54,296 nucleotides of DNA from Flavobacteriales bacterium (lineage in GTDB: Bacteria > Bacteroidota > Bacteroidia > Flavobacteriales_D > Crocinitomicaceae), in assembly GCA_947475275.1 (NCBI GenBank), contig CANJNE010000006.1, positions 1 to 54,296 on the forward strand. The letters run 5' to 3'. The position numbers and the translations under genes are program-made. Positions within the stretch are counted from its first letter, which is position 1. Each line of letters begins with the position of its first letter. Shown here piece by piece: positions 35,552 to 45,259 of this stretch. The notes under the pieces were generated by a model that was not told the origin of the DNA, did no database searches, and saw only the letters and a program-made list of their open reading frames with translations.

Positions 35552-36062
35552 CTATAAAATTAGACTTTCAAAAATTAACACCTTTATGTTTGACGTTGAT
35601 GGCGTTTTGACAAATGGTGAAATCATGCTGTTTGAAAATGATATTGTTCGTGTCTTGAATTCAAGAGATGGTTATGCATTGCAATATGCAGTTAAAATGG
35701 GCTATAAAATAATGATTGTTACCGGAGGCAATTCCAAAGTTGTAGAAGATAGATTGCTTAGCTTGGGTGTTCATGAAGTTCATTTATCGTCATACAATAA
35801 ATTGAATGTATATGAAGACATCAAGCGGAGACATAAGCTACTAGATGAAACCATTTTATATATGGGTGACGATATTCCGGACTACCAAGTCATGAGTATA
35901 GCAGGTGTTGCAGCATGTCCCCAAGATGCAGCGATTGAAATTAAAAAAATCGCACATTACCAATCTCCTTTTGATGGCGGTAAATTTTGTGTTCGTGATG
36001 TTATCGAACAAACATTAAGGGTACAAAACAAATGGTTTTCTGAAGCTGCTTTTGAGTGGTAG
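35544..36062 (+). CDS. HAD-superfamily phosphatase, KdsC-like
   Basis: This 172-aa HAD hydrolase has motif I FMFDVDGVLTNGE (nucleophile first Asp), motif II VTGGNSK (TGG rather than Ser-first), and motif IV MGDDIPDYQVM. No cap domain is present, the classic C0-type KdsC architecture, which removes phosphate from Kdo-8-phosphate in LPS synthesis. The assignment to Kdo-8-P is from family resemblance and size; N-acylneuraminate-9-phosphatase-like roles are possible. It abuts the convergent T9SS-cargo gene with zero gap. Confidence 0.87.
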   Translation: MDSYKIRLSKINTFMFDVDGVLTNGEIMLFENDIVRVLNSRDGYALQYAVKMGYKIMIVTGGNSKVVEDRLLSLGVHEVHLSSYNKLNVYEDIKRRHKLLDETILYMGDDIPDYQVMSIAGVAACPQDAAIEIKKIAHYQSPFDGGKFCVRDVIEQTLRVQNKWFSEAAFEW

Positions 36063-37535
36063 TTAATATTTGATATGCTTAAACCGATATTCTTGATTTT
36101 CTAGAATTAGTTGAATCAAATAAACACCTGAATTCCAAAATGATGTATTGAGTTTCATGTTTTCTATGAAATTTCCTGATTGTATAAGTTTACCCGTAAT
36201 ATCTCTAATCACATATTGTACTTCATTCAATTGCGAGGCATTAAAATTTAATGTTTCATTAAATGGATTGGGGTAAACTGAGATTCCACTTTCAAATTGA
36301 TTTTCTATTACTGTGACCAATGAAAAAGGAACAGGATCGAATTCTATTGGGGGAAACACATCATTAGGACCAATCTTCATTACGTAAACATTTCCTCCTC
36401 CAGTCCCCAAACCTGAAGTATAACCTAAATAAATAGCTGAACCATCATTCGTTGGAATAATTTCTCCCGGAGCATCTTCCAAGGGATAATTGATTGAAGT
36501 AATGATTCCATCCCAATACAAACCTTCCCCTACTTTTGAAACCCCAACGTCATATCCGTCATTAAAAGAACTGGCATCGAAGTAGCTAAAACACATGTAA
36601 TTTTTGCCCAAATCACCGTAATTCGTTATAAGCTCAATTATTTTCTCACCAGATGAGGGCACTTCAACCTGCTCAAAATCAAAAACAGCATTGTAGTTTA
36701 CCTTTCCAAACAGGCTGTTTTTCAGTGTTGCACCAATAGGTTGTTGCCACCCCACATAACTTACCTTATTACTGGCAACATCCAAATCGATTCCTCTTAA
36801 GCCATAATTTCCATTATTACCAATGGTGTCTATCCATTCTATTGTTCCATCAAACTTCATTCTAGAAACAAAACCTTTCGTTAACAGCGAGTCAGAAACG
36901 TAAATTTCACCAGCAAGAAAAAATGTCGAATCATTTAACAATTCAACTGAATAAGCCCTGTCTTCGCCTAAGCCACCAATTCGCTTGGTCCAAATTGTGT
37001 CACCATCATAATTGGTATTAACAATATAAATATCATTATCACCATTAAGTGTTGAATTCGTTTCACCAACCATTAACACCCCATTGTCTGGAGTTAAGAT
37101 TGCATCGTTTACTTTTTCCCAATTTGAACCACCAATGGTTTTTTGCCATTGCAGTTGACCATTCAAATCCGTTTTAAAAAGGAAAATATCATATCCTCCA
37201 TTTCCAAATGAATTTGTATAACCGCAACCGAAAAAGCAATCTCCATCTTTATACAATACCCTTCTCGCCCACTCTGACTCACTTCCTCCATAATGATTGG
37301 ACCAAATATAATTTCCCAAACTATCAATTTTCAACAAAAAAGCTTCTGACGGTCCCTCGCCAAAACTGCTTGAACTTCCGCAAATTACGTAAGAACTATC
37401 TGGAAGCTGCACGATTCCTTGCCCATAATCATAACCATTATTCGAGTATAGTTTTCTAAAAGCAATTTGACCATCAGCGAATGAAGAAACGAACAAAAGC
37501 GAAATAAATACTGATATATATTTTATAAAGCACAT
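36063..37535 (-). CDS. Secreted beta-propeller-like protein with T9SS type A sorting domain
   Basis: This 490-aa protein has a signal peptide (ISVFISLLFVSSFADG). Repeats of about 50 residues follow, each with an IGG..(E/D)...A pattern and a VGETNS/CGYTNSFGNGG turn, as in delta-60-type or beta-propeller repeats. The C-terminus SVYPNPFNETLNFNASQ leading to GVYLIQLILENQEYRFKHIKY is a type A sorting domain for export through the type IX system. The start overlaps the DUF5723 gene end by 13 nt. It is the last gene of a lipoprotein/DUF5723/T9SS operon. Surface display is inferred. Confidence 0.87.
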   Translation of the reverse strand: MCFIKYISVFISLLFVSSFADGQIAFRKLYSNNGYDYGQGIVQLPDSSYVICGSSSSFGEGPSEAFLLKIDSLGNYIWSNHYGGSESEWARRVLYKDGDCFFGCGYTNSFGNGGYDIFLFKTDLNGQLQWQKTIGGSNWEKVNDAILTPDNGVLMVGETNSTLNGDNDIYIVNTNYDGDTIWTKRIGGLGEDRAYSVELLNDSTFFLAGEIYVSDSLLTKGFVSRMKFDGTIEWIDTIGNNGNYGLRGIDLDVASNKVSYVGWQQPIGATLKNSLFGKVNYNAVFDFEQVEVPSSGEKIIELITNYGDLGKNYMCFSYFDASSFNDGYDVGVSKVGEGLYWDGIITSINYPLEDAPGEIIPTNDGSAIYLGYTSGLGTGGGNVYVMKIGPNDVFPPIEFDPVPFSLVTVIENQFESGISVYPNPFNETLNFNASQLNEVQYVIRDITGKLIQSGNFIENMKLNTSFWNSGVYLIQLILENQEYRFKHIKY

Positions 37536-38749
37536 CTTAACCTCAATTGTAAAGATTTTCCTCTTCCAACATTACTAATTGTTCCAATAATATCTTCAGA
37601 TCCTAAACCCAAATTAAATTTATTGATATCGAAATTGGCATAAATTCCCATTCTGAATTTTGTAAAACCTCCATAACTGACATGAGATCCAAATTTAATA
37701 TATTCATTCACTCTTAACTGTCCACCAATATAAATTAAAGGAGCGTATGCTAATGTGTAGTACAATTGAGCTCCAAAATAACTTTGAAACATAGAAGTAT
37801 TGTGTTCATCAATTATTTTTCCAATCTGCACATGACCAGGAAGCATTCTAATAGAACTTTTTGTTTGCTCAGTTATATTTAAAGTGTCTAAAATTGAAGT
37901 CCCATTATTCAAAATATTTGCATCGCCTATCAGTTGATCCAATGTGAAACCTTCGTAAATATAATTTGTATCTGTTTGGTAATTTGAAACATTAGAAGGG
38001 AGATAAGCGATTCCGAAATTTCGCACCGTCATTTGCACAAAAGCAATTTTATCTTTTTTAATTTCAAAAGGAATCCGGTAATCGAAATCTAAACCGATTC
38101 CTATTCCTTTAACGAAGGAACTAGAATTTGCCAAATCTAGATTGGCATCCAAAAGTAAATTGATTGAATCAATATTATCAGATTGAAACAAACCGCCATT
38201 GTATGCCCTACCCGAGGCATAGTTTGAAATGGAGTATGCATTTAATGTCAAACTTGATTTCGATTTTTTGTCAATAAACCCAAAACCCAGTTTTTGAAAA
38301 GACATGTAATTAAATGTTGAACCAGAAAAATCCACATTTTGCCCCAAATAGGCCTCGTTGCCATAAAAGGTTAAGCCAAACAAATCTTTTGAATACAAAA
38401 CGGAACCGAAACTACCATAACCCAATTTAACAACAATTCCCCTATTCTTTTTGAAAGCGCTCAACTGATAATTGCGATACTCCCATTCAGCACCTGCTTC
38501 AAATCCTCCTCGATTGATTCCATTGTGCAATCCAAATGATTTATCTTTTACCTCATCACTGATAAAACCACCAAAGAAAAATTTATTACTAAAATCATTT
38601 CTAATCGATGAAAAGCCGTAATCTACAGTACCATTCAAAAGATACTCTTGATTGATAATATTTGTATCATATTGTAACGGCAAAATAAATTGAGCCTTCA
38701 GCGAATTCAAGTAAAAAAAGCAAAAGAAACAAACAAATAATCGCATCAC
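37523..38749 (-). CDS. DUF5723-type outer-membrane protein
   Basis: This 408-aa protein has a signal peptide (MMRLFVCFFCFFYLNSLKAQ) and alternating amphipathic strands across its length, with many aromatic girdle residues (LGYGSFGSVLYSKDLFGLTF). It ends in RGKSLQLRLRCAL. The pattern matches DUF5723 proteins, predicted beta-barrels of Bacteroidota with PorV/FadL-like features and no known function. It overlaps the upstream lipoprotein gene by 4 nt and the downstream T9SS-cargo gene by 13 nt. Tight coupling suggests the three products act together at the outer membrane. Confidence 0.78.
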   Translation of the reverse strand: MMRLFVCFFCFFYLNSLKAQFILPLQYDTNIINQEYLLNGTVDYGFSSIRNDFSNKFFFGGFISDEVKDKSFGLHNGINRGGFEAGAEWEYRNYQLSAFKKNRGIVVKLGYGSFGSVLYSKDLFGLTFYGNEAYLGQNVDFSGSTFNYMSFQKLGFGFIDKKSKSSLTLNAYSISNYASGRAYNGGLFQSDNIDSINLLLDANLDLANSSSFVKGIGIGLDFDYRIPFEIKKDKIAFVQMTVRNFGIAYLPSNVSNYQTDTNYIYEGFTLDQLIGDANILNNGTSILDTLNITEQTKSSIRMLPGHVQIGKIIDEHNTSMFQSYFGAQLYYTLAYAPLIYIGGQLRVNEYIKFGSHVSYGGFTKFRMGIYANFDINKFNLGLGSEDIIGTISNVGRGKSLQLRLRCAL

Positions 38750-40335
38750 AGTACTGTTTTCAAATTAAATTTCACATTCAATTTGACTGCAAGGAATGCC
38801 CCAACGGGAATAGAAACGGGTTCAACAGAACTTCCTGATTCATTGGGAGTGTTAAATACCGCTTGCACCGCTATATTTTTCACCAAAGACAAATCATTTA
38901 CCATTGTTTCATTCAACTCAAACTTGACTTGAGACTCCTTTTTTCTCAAGCCATCTGAGGGATCAATTGTTCCGTAATTACTTGATAAGATAGCTCCGGA
39001 AGCAATAATCGTATGCAGGATATTTCCCGAAACATCTAACAAAAATAATGTAGGATTGACCTCCATTGGAAAGGCATTTGTCGCGTTTAAGGTAAGAAGT
39101 CCAGAAGTAACATGTGTCTTGTCAAAATCCTGTGAAACGTCAAAATCGAATGTATCCTTTAATGTTAAATCATCTGCTCCCAAAGTCATAGGTAACTGAG
39201 CACGTAATTTAACACGGATTCTACTATTTGGGAAAATCTCATTCCAACCACCAGAGGTATTTCCCCAAGGATTCAATTCAATTTTATAAGAAATATTATG
39301 CTGATTCCCCAAATTTTCAAGATAATTCTCAATATTGCTGTTTGATGAATTGAAACCAATTGTTTCGGTAGTTGGATTTAGTCCAGACCAAGAACCTGTT
39401 GCTGACGACAGGACAACCGGCACACCGATTTGATTGCTACTTAAAGCAACTGCATTTCCTGAACTGTTTGTATTCGATAATGAAAATAAGGTAGCTTTTG
39501 CATCTACTTTTAATCCATTTTCAATTTCCAACTCAATTGAAGTTGAAGGCAGATCAAGAAAGCCACCAACTGCGGAATTCATAAAATCCAAATTCACACT
39601 TTCTGTTCCTGTTAAAATCTGATTTCCAAAATATCCTCTGGCATAATCAATTTTGATATCTTGAAAAGTAGCCTCTACATTAAAAACATGTGCATTTGTT
39701 AGGGTAACACTTGGTCCAAATGGATCTGAATTGATTACCAATTGCGATTGCAATAAATTATATAAACTTCCATCTTGACCGGTTAAATCGATATCATATC
39801 CCGATAAATCCAAAGTGGTATTCTCGGTATTCGGATTGGCAATTGTTCCGGGATTTACGCTATAATTTTGGCTAAAAACGATTCCATTTTTGGTTACTCC
39901 AGGCAATACAATTGAAAATAAGGCTTTGGTTTCCAAAGGATTGGAAACTTTAATTTTTATAACTCCCTGACTTACATGAATTTTCTTTAATTGAACTCCA
40001 TTTAAATCAAATTCGTGCTCTTCGATTTCATTTACAAAACTAAAACCTGGCGGCACTGTTAAATTGGGAACAACAGTTACGAAAGAATGATTGATAACCG
40101 TATCGGGGATTTGAATAAAATCGGCTATTCCCAAATCGAAAAGGGTTCGATTTAAATCCAATTCGTAGAATCCATTTGTTCCTTCTTGAATGGTTGAATC
40201 ATTTACCAAATTATTTAATGAAAGGGTATCGTTTAAAACAGGTGCGGCCCAATCAGCGTTCCAACTCGTTTTCTCTTTACGACATGAAATCAAAACAAAT
40301 GAGAAGAAAAATGCTATGGTGTAATAGTATTTCAT
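38746..40335 (-). CDS. Large lipoprotein of unknown function (529 aa)
   Basis: The track starts at 40380, but ATG 40335 places the signal peptide correctly: MKYYYTIAFFFSFVLISC with lipobox LISC (Cys18) followed by RKEKTSWNADWAAPVL. The mature protein is a long beta-rich chain with repeated hydroxyl and Asn residues and WNADWAAPV, a start seen in uncharacterised Bacteroidota surface lipoproteins. No T9SS domain or catalytic motif is recognised. It begins 37 nt after the thiolase stop and overlaps the DUF5723 barrel gene by ATGA, so it is probably a partner of the barrel. Confidence 0.75.
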   Translation of the reverse strand: MKYYYTIAFFFSFVLISCRKEKTSWNADWAAPVLNDTLSLNNLVNDSTIQEGTNGFYELDLNRTLFDLGIADFIQIPDTVINHSFVTVVPNLTVPPGFSFVNEIEEHEFDLNGVQLKKIHVSQGVIKIKVSNPLETKALFSIVLPGVTKNGIVFSQNYSVNPGTIANPNTENTTLDLSGYDIDLTGQDGSLYNLLQSQLVINSDPFGPSVTLTNAHVFNVEATFQDIKIDYARGYFGNQILTGTESVNLDFMNSAVGGFLDLPSTSIELEIENGLKVDAKATLFSLSNTNSSGNAVALSSNQIGVPVVLSSATGSWSGLNPTTETIGFNSSNSNIENYLENLGNQHNISYKIELNPWGNTSGGWNEIFPNSRIRVKLRAQLPMTLGADDLTLKDTFDFDVSQDFDKTHVTSGLLTLNATNAFPMEVNPTLFLLDVSGNILHTIIASGAILSSNYGTIDPSDGLRKKESQVKFELNETMVNDLSLVKNIAVQAVFNTPNESGSSVEPVSIPVGAFLAVKLNVKFNLKTVL

Positions 40336-40372
40336 CGCTAGTTTAACGTTTATTTCAGCATTATAGTTGGAT

Positions 40373-41581
40373 TTAAGCACGCTCTAAAATAACTGCATAA
40401 CCTTGACCTACACCTATGCACATGGTAACCAAGGCATATCTCTTGTTTTGTTTGTGCAATTCGATTGCGGCTGAGTGTAAAATTCTAGCTCCAGACATTC
40501 CGAGCGGGTGACCTAAGGCAATTGCACCTCCATTAGGATTAATTCTTGAATCGTCATCTGACAATCCTAGTTTTCTTGTGCATGCCAAAACCTGTGCTGC
40601 AAATGCTTCATTCAATTCTAAAATATCCATTTGATCTAAAGTCAATCCTGATCGTTCCAATACTTTTTGAGAAGCGTACACTGGTCCGATACCCATTATT
40701 CTTGGCTCAACACCAGCAATTGCACCGCCAACTACTCGAGCTAAAGGTTTGAGATCATTTTGTACAACTGCTGATTCGGAAGCAATTAAAAGAGCTGCTG
40801 CACCATCGTTCAAACCAGAAGCATTGCCAGCCGTTACTGTTCCATCCTTTATAAAAGCTGGCCGTAAAGCTGATAATGAAACCATATTGGTTTCCGGTCT
40901 AGCAAACTCATCTTTTACAAATATTATAGGATCCTTCTTTTTTTGAGGAATAGTAACAGGAATTATTTCGTCATGAAATCGATTGTTTTCTGAGGCTTTC
41001 AAAGCTTTCTGTTGCGACCATAATGCAAAACGATCTTGTGAATCCCTATCAATCCCAAACATTTCTGCCAGGTTTTCAGCAGTGTTTCCCATACTTTCTA
41101 CACCATAAGTAGCTTCCATTAATGGATTGATGAATCGCCATCCAAAAGAGGAGTCAAACATTTGAGCGTCACGTCCAAATGCAGAAGATGTTTTGGAAAT
41201 CACCCAAGGTCCGCGTGTCATATGCTCTACTCCACCAGCAATGTATATTTCACCTGCACCATCTTTTATCGCACGAACAGCATTCATGGTTGCTGCCATT
41301 CCGGAAGCACACAAACGATTCACTGTTTCGCCACCAAGTTCAATCGGCAATCCGGCGAGTAATGAAGCCATTCTGGCTACATTTCGATTGTCCTCACCAG
41401 CTTGATTGGCGCATCCTAGGATCACATCTTCAATTAATTTTGGATCGAGATCTTTGTTTTTATCCATCAATCCTTTTAAAACCAATGCAGCCAAATCATC
41501 GGCACGAACACCAGATAAGGTGCCACCGAAACTACCAATTGGTGTGCGCACACCGTCAACTATGAATACGTCTTTTGACAT
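40373..41581 (-). CDS. Acetyl-CoA C-acyltransferase (thiolase), PcaF/PaaJ-like
   Basis: This 402-aa thiolase cleaves 3-ketoacyl-CoA. The acylated cysteine is in TVNRLCASGMAA, the His in NPNGGAIALGHPLGMSGAR, and the second Cys in MCIGVGQGYAV. SSFGWRFINPLMEATYGVESMG and GCANQAGEDNRNVARM follow the 3-oxoadipyl-CoA thiolase (PcaF/PaaJ) pattern more than that of fatty-acid FadA. No other beta-oxidation or phenylacetate gene is adjacent; a PaaY-like protein lies 9 kb away. It could serve fatty-acid or aromatic-acid breakdown. Confidence 0.9.
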   Translation of the reverse strand: MSKDVFIVDGVRTPIGSFGGTLSGVRADDLAALVLKGLMDKNKDLDPKLIEDVILGCANQAGEDNRNVARMASLLAGLPIELGGETVNRLCASGMAATMNAVRAIKDGAGEIYIAGGVEHMTRGPWVISKTSSAFGRDAQMFDSSFGWRFINPLMEATYGVESMGNTAENLAEMFGIDRDSQDRFALWSQQKALKASENNRFHDEIIPVTIPQKKKDPIIFVKDEFARPETNMVSLSALRPAFIKDGTVTAGNASGLNDGAAALLIASESAVVQNDLKPLARVVGGAIAGVEPRIMGIGPVYASQKVLERSGLTLDQMDILELNEAFAAQVLACTRKLGLSDDDSRINPNGGAIALGHPLGMSGARILHSAAIELHKQNKRYALVTMCIGVGQGYAVILERA

Positions 41582-41601
41582 CCCGAAAATTTATTAGCCT
41601 A

Positions 41602-41615
41602 AATTAATATTAATT
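41602..41615. promoter_or_regulatory. Palindrome upstream of the thiolase gene, possible operator
   Basis: AATTAATATTAATT is a perfect 14-nt palindrome 20 nt before the thiolase ATG. A second perfect palindrome CTTTATAtTATAAAG lies at 41678-41692. Either could bind a dimeric regulator. The sequence is pure A/T, so chance is plausible. Confidence 0.28.
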
Positions 41616-41755
41616 GCTAAAACAGGGATGCATTTAATAATATCAATGCTAATAAGCCAGAGGTTAGGTAAGTTAGACTTTATATTATAAAGGGAATTCT
41701 CTTTGCTTGATTGAAAATGCAAATGTTATTAACTTAAAGAATAAAAGATATTGGA

Positions 41756-42295
41756 TTAAATTTGAGAACTAAAGTTATTCAAATCAATCTTTTTCTGCTT
41801 AAGCTGATTTAAAAGATTGGTAAGAGATATTGGTACATTAGATACCCCCTCAATTTGTCCAGTTTTAATATCATTAATTATTGCTTCAACTTCTGAAATA
41901 CTATCTTCAATTGACTCCATTAATAACTTATAAGTTCTTTTTGAAATATCAGTTTCTATGTAAACTTTATATGAATACAATTGTGAAGGATTTTTTGAAA
42001 AAATTTGATCTAAGGTAGCGTTTGAAAATTTCTCTTGAACGATTATCTCAGACTTTTTCTTCGCAATTTTTAAAATTTCATCCTCCCCCAAAGCAACCTT
42101 TTTCTCAGAAGAATTCAATTTTTCATTTGTTTCAGGATTTTTATTAATTCTTGAAATAGAATCATTTTTAACATGACTAACTGATTCTTTTTCACTCTTA
42201 GAATTTTGTTGTTTTTCATCAGCCCCACAAGAAATTATGCCGATGACAACTAAAAATGTTAGGGCAAAATTAAAGATAGCAGTATACTTTATCAT
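41756..42295 (-). CDS. Small lipoprotein of unknown function (179 aa)
   Basis: The signal peptide ends in IGIISC, with Cys at about residue 23 and GADEKQQ after it. The next 35 residues are a Ser/Lys/Glu-rich linker. The rest is mostly helical with heptad character (VEAIINDIKTGQIEGV, LLNQLKQKKIDLNNF). Nothing identifies a family. It stands alone between the thiolase and the divergent metallo-hydrolase genes, with 174-nt gaps on both sides. No clear promoter is seen. Confidence 0.7.
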   Translation of the reverse strand: MIKYTAIFNFALTFLVVIGIISCGADEKQQNSKSEKESVSHVKNDSISRINKNPETNEKLNSSEKKVALGEDEILKIAKKKSEIIVQEKFSNATLDQIFSKNPSQLYSYKVYIETDISKRTYKLLMESIEDSISEVEAIINDIKTGQIEGVSNVPISLTNLLNQLKQKKIDLNNFSSQI

Positions 42296-42469
42296 AATCT
42301 AGATTTAAATAGACATTGTTTTCAAATAAAGGAAAAGTTCGATTTTGATTCTAAAATTAATTAATAATATAGAATTATTCCAAACAAAATAAAACCAGAT
42401 TCATTGAAAACACATGCCATATTTTTTAAACTACGCTTCTCTTGTCTATTTTAGCTTAATTACGAGAAA

Positions 42470-43843
42470 ATGCAAACTTCCTTAAGAAAAATAACCTTCC
42501 TCGGCGGTACTGAAACCGTAACGGGATCAAAAATTCTAATTGACGCAATAGACAAACGAATATTAATAGATTGTGGGCTTTTCCAAGGTTTAAAAGAACT
42601 TAGAAAACTAAATTGGGCTAAATTCTCTGTTCCACCTGAATCTATTAATGAAGTTATCCTCACTCATGCACATTTAGACCACACTGGTTATCTTCCTTTA
42701 CTCGTTAAAAATGGGTTCAAAGGACCGGTGCATTGCACATTGCCAACTCGAGACTTGACAGAAATCATACTTTTCGATAGTGCCAAAATACAAGAGGAAG
42801 ATGCAAGTAGGGCTGAAAAGTACCATTACTCAAAACACGAACATCCTCAGCCTTTGTATACCATTCAAGATGTTGTGGAAACTTTGCCACTGCTTGTTTC
42901 TCATGAATTGCACGAATGGGTTTTACTTTCAAAAGATCTGAGTTTTCAATTTCAAAACAATGGTCATATATTAGGTTCTGCTTTTGTTGAGTTAATGATA
43001 AATGGGAAAACAATTGTTTTTTCTGGTGATATCGGTAAACAGCACCCCATGTTAATGTACCCGCCAAAGAAAATCAAAAACGCTGATTATTTAGTTTTAG
43101 AATCGACTTATGGCGAGCGTTTGCACGAAGAAGAACCTGTAAAAAACTTACTTTTAAATATCATTGAAGAAACGCTTGATCGAAAAGGAATTTTAATGAT
43201 CCCTTCCTTTGCAGTAGAGCGCGCACAAGAGATTATTTATCTACTCTATCAATTGGAAAAAGAGCAAAAACTCCCCAAAATTCCAATTTATTTAGATTCA
43301 CCAATGGGTGTGAAAACCACTTCAGTATACGACAGTTTTAGAGATTGGCAAAACATTTCACGACATGATGCCGAAAACATGTATGACCAAGTTCATTTCA
43401 TTACCAATTTTGAACAATCTAAAGCAATTGTACAAAACAAAGAACCCAAAATAATCATTGCTGGAAGCGGAATGATGGAGGGTGGTCGCATATTGCATTA
43501 TCTTAACAATCATATTGAAAATGAACGAAATACACTTTTGTTCGTAGGTTTTCAATGCCAAGGCACAAGAGGAAGATCCATTTTAGAAGGAAGTGATTCC
43601 ATCAAATTTTTTGGAGAATACCGAAAAGTAAAATGTCAAATTAGAAGTATTACTTCATTATCAGCACACGGGGATCAAGAGGACATTTTAAAATGGTTAC
43701 GAAATTTTGAAAAACCACCAAAAACCACATTTATTAATCACGGAGAACCGCATCAATCGGATGCACTTCGAGCAAAAATTGAGCATGAATTAGGATGGAA
43801 CGTAAAGGTTGCAAAAATGAATGTGCCTTACGAACTTTCTTAA
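42470..43843 (+). CDS. Metallo-beta-lactamase/beta-CASP RNase-type hydrolase
   Basis: This 457-aa protein has the metal-binding motif LTHAHLDHTGYLP near residue 64, His in GHILGSAFVEL and Asp in VFSGDIGK, followed by the beta-CASP region (PSFAVERAQEIIYLLYQLEK, IIIAGSGMMEGGRILHYL) and the terminal TFINHGEPHQSDALRAKIE. It is the CPSF73-like/YSH1 bacterial form (RNase of the Ysh1/TTHA0252 type). RNA cleavage is expected from family but not shown for close relatives. It is followed 12 nt later by the GlcD-like gene. Confidence 0.92.
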   Translation: MQTSLRKITFLGGTETVTGSKILIDAIDKRILIDCGLFQGLKELRKLNWAKFSVPPESINEVILTHAHLDHTGYLPLLVKNGFKGPVHCTLPTRDLTEIILFDSAKIQEEDASRAEKYHYSKHEHPQPLYTIQDVVETLPLLVSHELHEWVLLSKDLSFQFQNNGHILGSAFVELMINGKTIVFSGDIGKQHPMLMYPPKKIKNADYLVLESTYGERLHEEEPVKNLLLNIIEETLDRKGILMIPSFAVERAQEIIYLLYQLEKEQKLPKIPIYLDSPMGVKTTSVYDSFRDWQNISRHDAENMYDQVHFITNFEQSKAIVQNKEPKIIIAGSGMMEGGRILHYLNNHIENERNTLLFVGFQCQGTRGRSILEGSDSIKFFGEYRKVKCQIRSITSLSAHGDQEDILKWLRNFEKPPKTTFINHGEPHQSDALRAKIEHELGWNVKVAKMNVPYELS

Positions 43844-43855
43844 TACATTTGCTTC

Positions 43856-45259
43856 ATGGAACAATTTGCTAAACTACATGCTGATGATGTAGCTTTTTTC
43901 AACAATTTATTGGATGATCGTTCTTTTACAAATGAAGATATAATAGTTGAATACGGACATGATGAAACTGAGGATTTACAATTCTATCCAGGAATTGTCT
44001 TGAAACCCAATACGGTTGAAGAGGTATCTCAAATCATGAAATATTGTAATGAAAGAAGAATTCCTGTAACTCCGTCCGGAGCAAGAACTGGTCTAAGTGG
44101 CGGTGCTTTACCAATTTTTGGTGGCGTTGCTTTATCAATGGAGAAATTCAATCGTATTCTACAGATTGACGAAAAAAATCATCAGGTTACAACTGAACCC
44201 GGTGTAATTACAGAAGTTTTACAAAATACTGTGCGAGAAAAAGGCTTGTTTTATCCTCCGGATCCAGCAAGTAAAGGAAGCTGTTTCATTGGTGGTAATA
44301 TTTCAGAAAATTCTGGTGGACCGAAAGCGGTAAAATATGGTGTAACGAAGGATTATGTTTTGAATTTGGAGGTTGTTTTGGCCGATGGAAACATTATTTG
44401 GACTGGCGCAAATGTTTTGAAAAATGCAACAGGATATAATTTAACGCAGCTGATTGTTGGTTCAGAAGGCACTTTGGGAATTGTTACTAAAATTGTTTTA
44501 AAATTAATCCCCCATCCTACTCAAACCCTATTGATGTTGGTTCCTTTTTTTGATGCAGCTCAAGCATGTGAAGCTGTTGCAGCTATCTTTCAAGCTGGAA
44601 TTACACCAAGCGGATTGGAATTTATGGAAAGAGATGCTTTGACATGGACTCAAAATTTCACTCAAGACTATACTATTGAAGTCAAACAAAACCATCAGGC
44701 ACATTTACTTATTGAGGTTGATGGTTTCGATGCTGACCAACTCATGCAGGATTGTGAACGTACTATGATGGTTTTGGAGCGATTTGAAACTGATGAAATT
44801 TTATTTGCAGAAAGTGAAGCCCAAAAAAATAGTCTTTGGTCGTTACGAAGAAAAGTAGGCGAAGCAGTAAAGTCACAATCCATATATAAGGAGGAAGACA
44901 CTGTCGTTCCCCGTTATGAATTGCCAAAATTACTACATGCGGTAAAGACAATTTGTAAAAAATATGGATTACATTCGGTATGTTACGGTCATGCAGGAGA
45001 TGGAAATCTACACGTTAACATTATAAAAGGAGATCTTTCTGACGACGTTTGGCAAAATGATTTACCTGTAGCCATAAGAGAATTATTCAGTGAGGTTGTG
45101 AGACTTGGAGGAACTATTTCTGGTGAGCATGGTATTGGATTGGTTCAAAAAAGTTATATGGATGTAGCTTTTTCAGATGTTGCATTAAACCTCATGAGAG
45201 AAATTAAAAAAGTATTTGACCCCAATAGAATATTAAATCCAGGAAAAATATTTGATTAA
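43856..45259 (+). CDS. FAD-linked oxidase, glycolate oxidase subunit GlcD / D-lactate dehydrogenase-like
   Basis: This 467-aa flavoprotein oxidises a D-2-hydroxy acid. The PCMH-type FAD domain has VTPSGARTGLSGGALPI and FIGGNISENSGGPKAVKYGVTKDYVL. The C-terminal domain has VCYGHAGDGNLHVNII and TISGEHGIGLVQKSYM, then FDPNRILNPGKIF. Whether glycolate or D-lactate is the substrate cannot be told; no GlcE/F or Fe-S partner is adjacent. It converges on the DUF4924 gene, sharing the palindromic stop TTAA. Confidence 0.92.
   Translation: MEQFAKLHADDVAFFNNLLDDRSFTNEDIIVEYGHDETEDLQFYPGIVLKPNTVEEVSQIMKYCNERRIPVTPSGARTGLSGGALPIFGGVALSMEKFNRILQIDEKNHQVTTEPGVITEVLQNTVREKGLFYPPDPASKGSCFIGGNISENSGGPKAVKYGVTKDYVLNLEVVLADGNIIWTGANVLKNATGYNLTQLIVGSEGTLGIVTKIVLKLIPHPTQTLLMLVPFFDAAQACEAVAAIFQAGITPSGLEFMERDALTWTQNFTQDYTIEVKQNHQAHLLIEVDGFDADQLMQDCERTMMVLERFETDEILFAESEAQKNSLWSLRRKVGEAVKSQSIYKEEDTVVPRYELPKLLHAVKTICKKYGLHSVCYGHAGDGNLHVNIIKGDLSDDVWQNDLPVAIRELFSEVVRLGGTISGEHGIGLVQKSYMDVAFSDVALNLMREIKKVFDPNRILNPGKIFD

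Noticed and set aside
41179-41565. 128-aa plus-strand ORF
   Set aside because: It lies antisense within the thiolase gene, is rich in His/Leu/Ser as typical shadows are, and matches no family.
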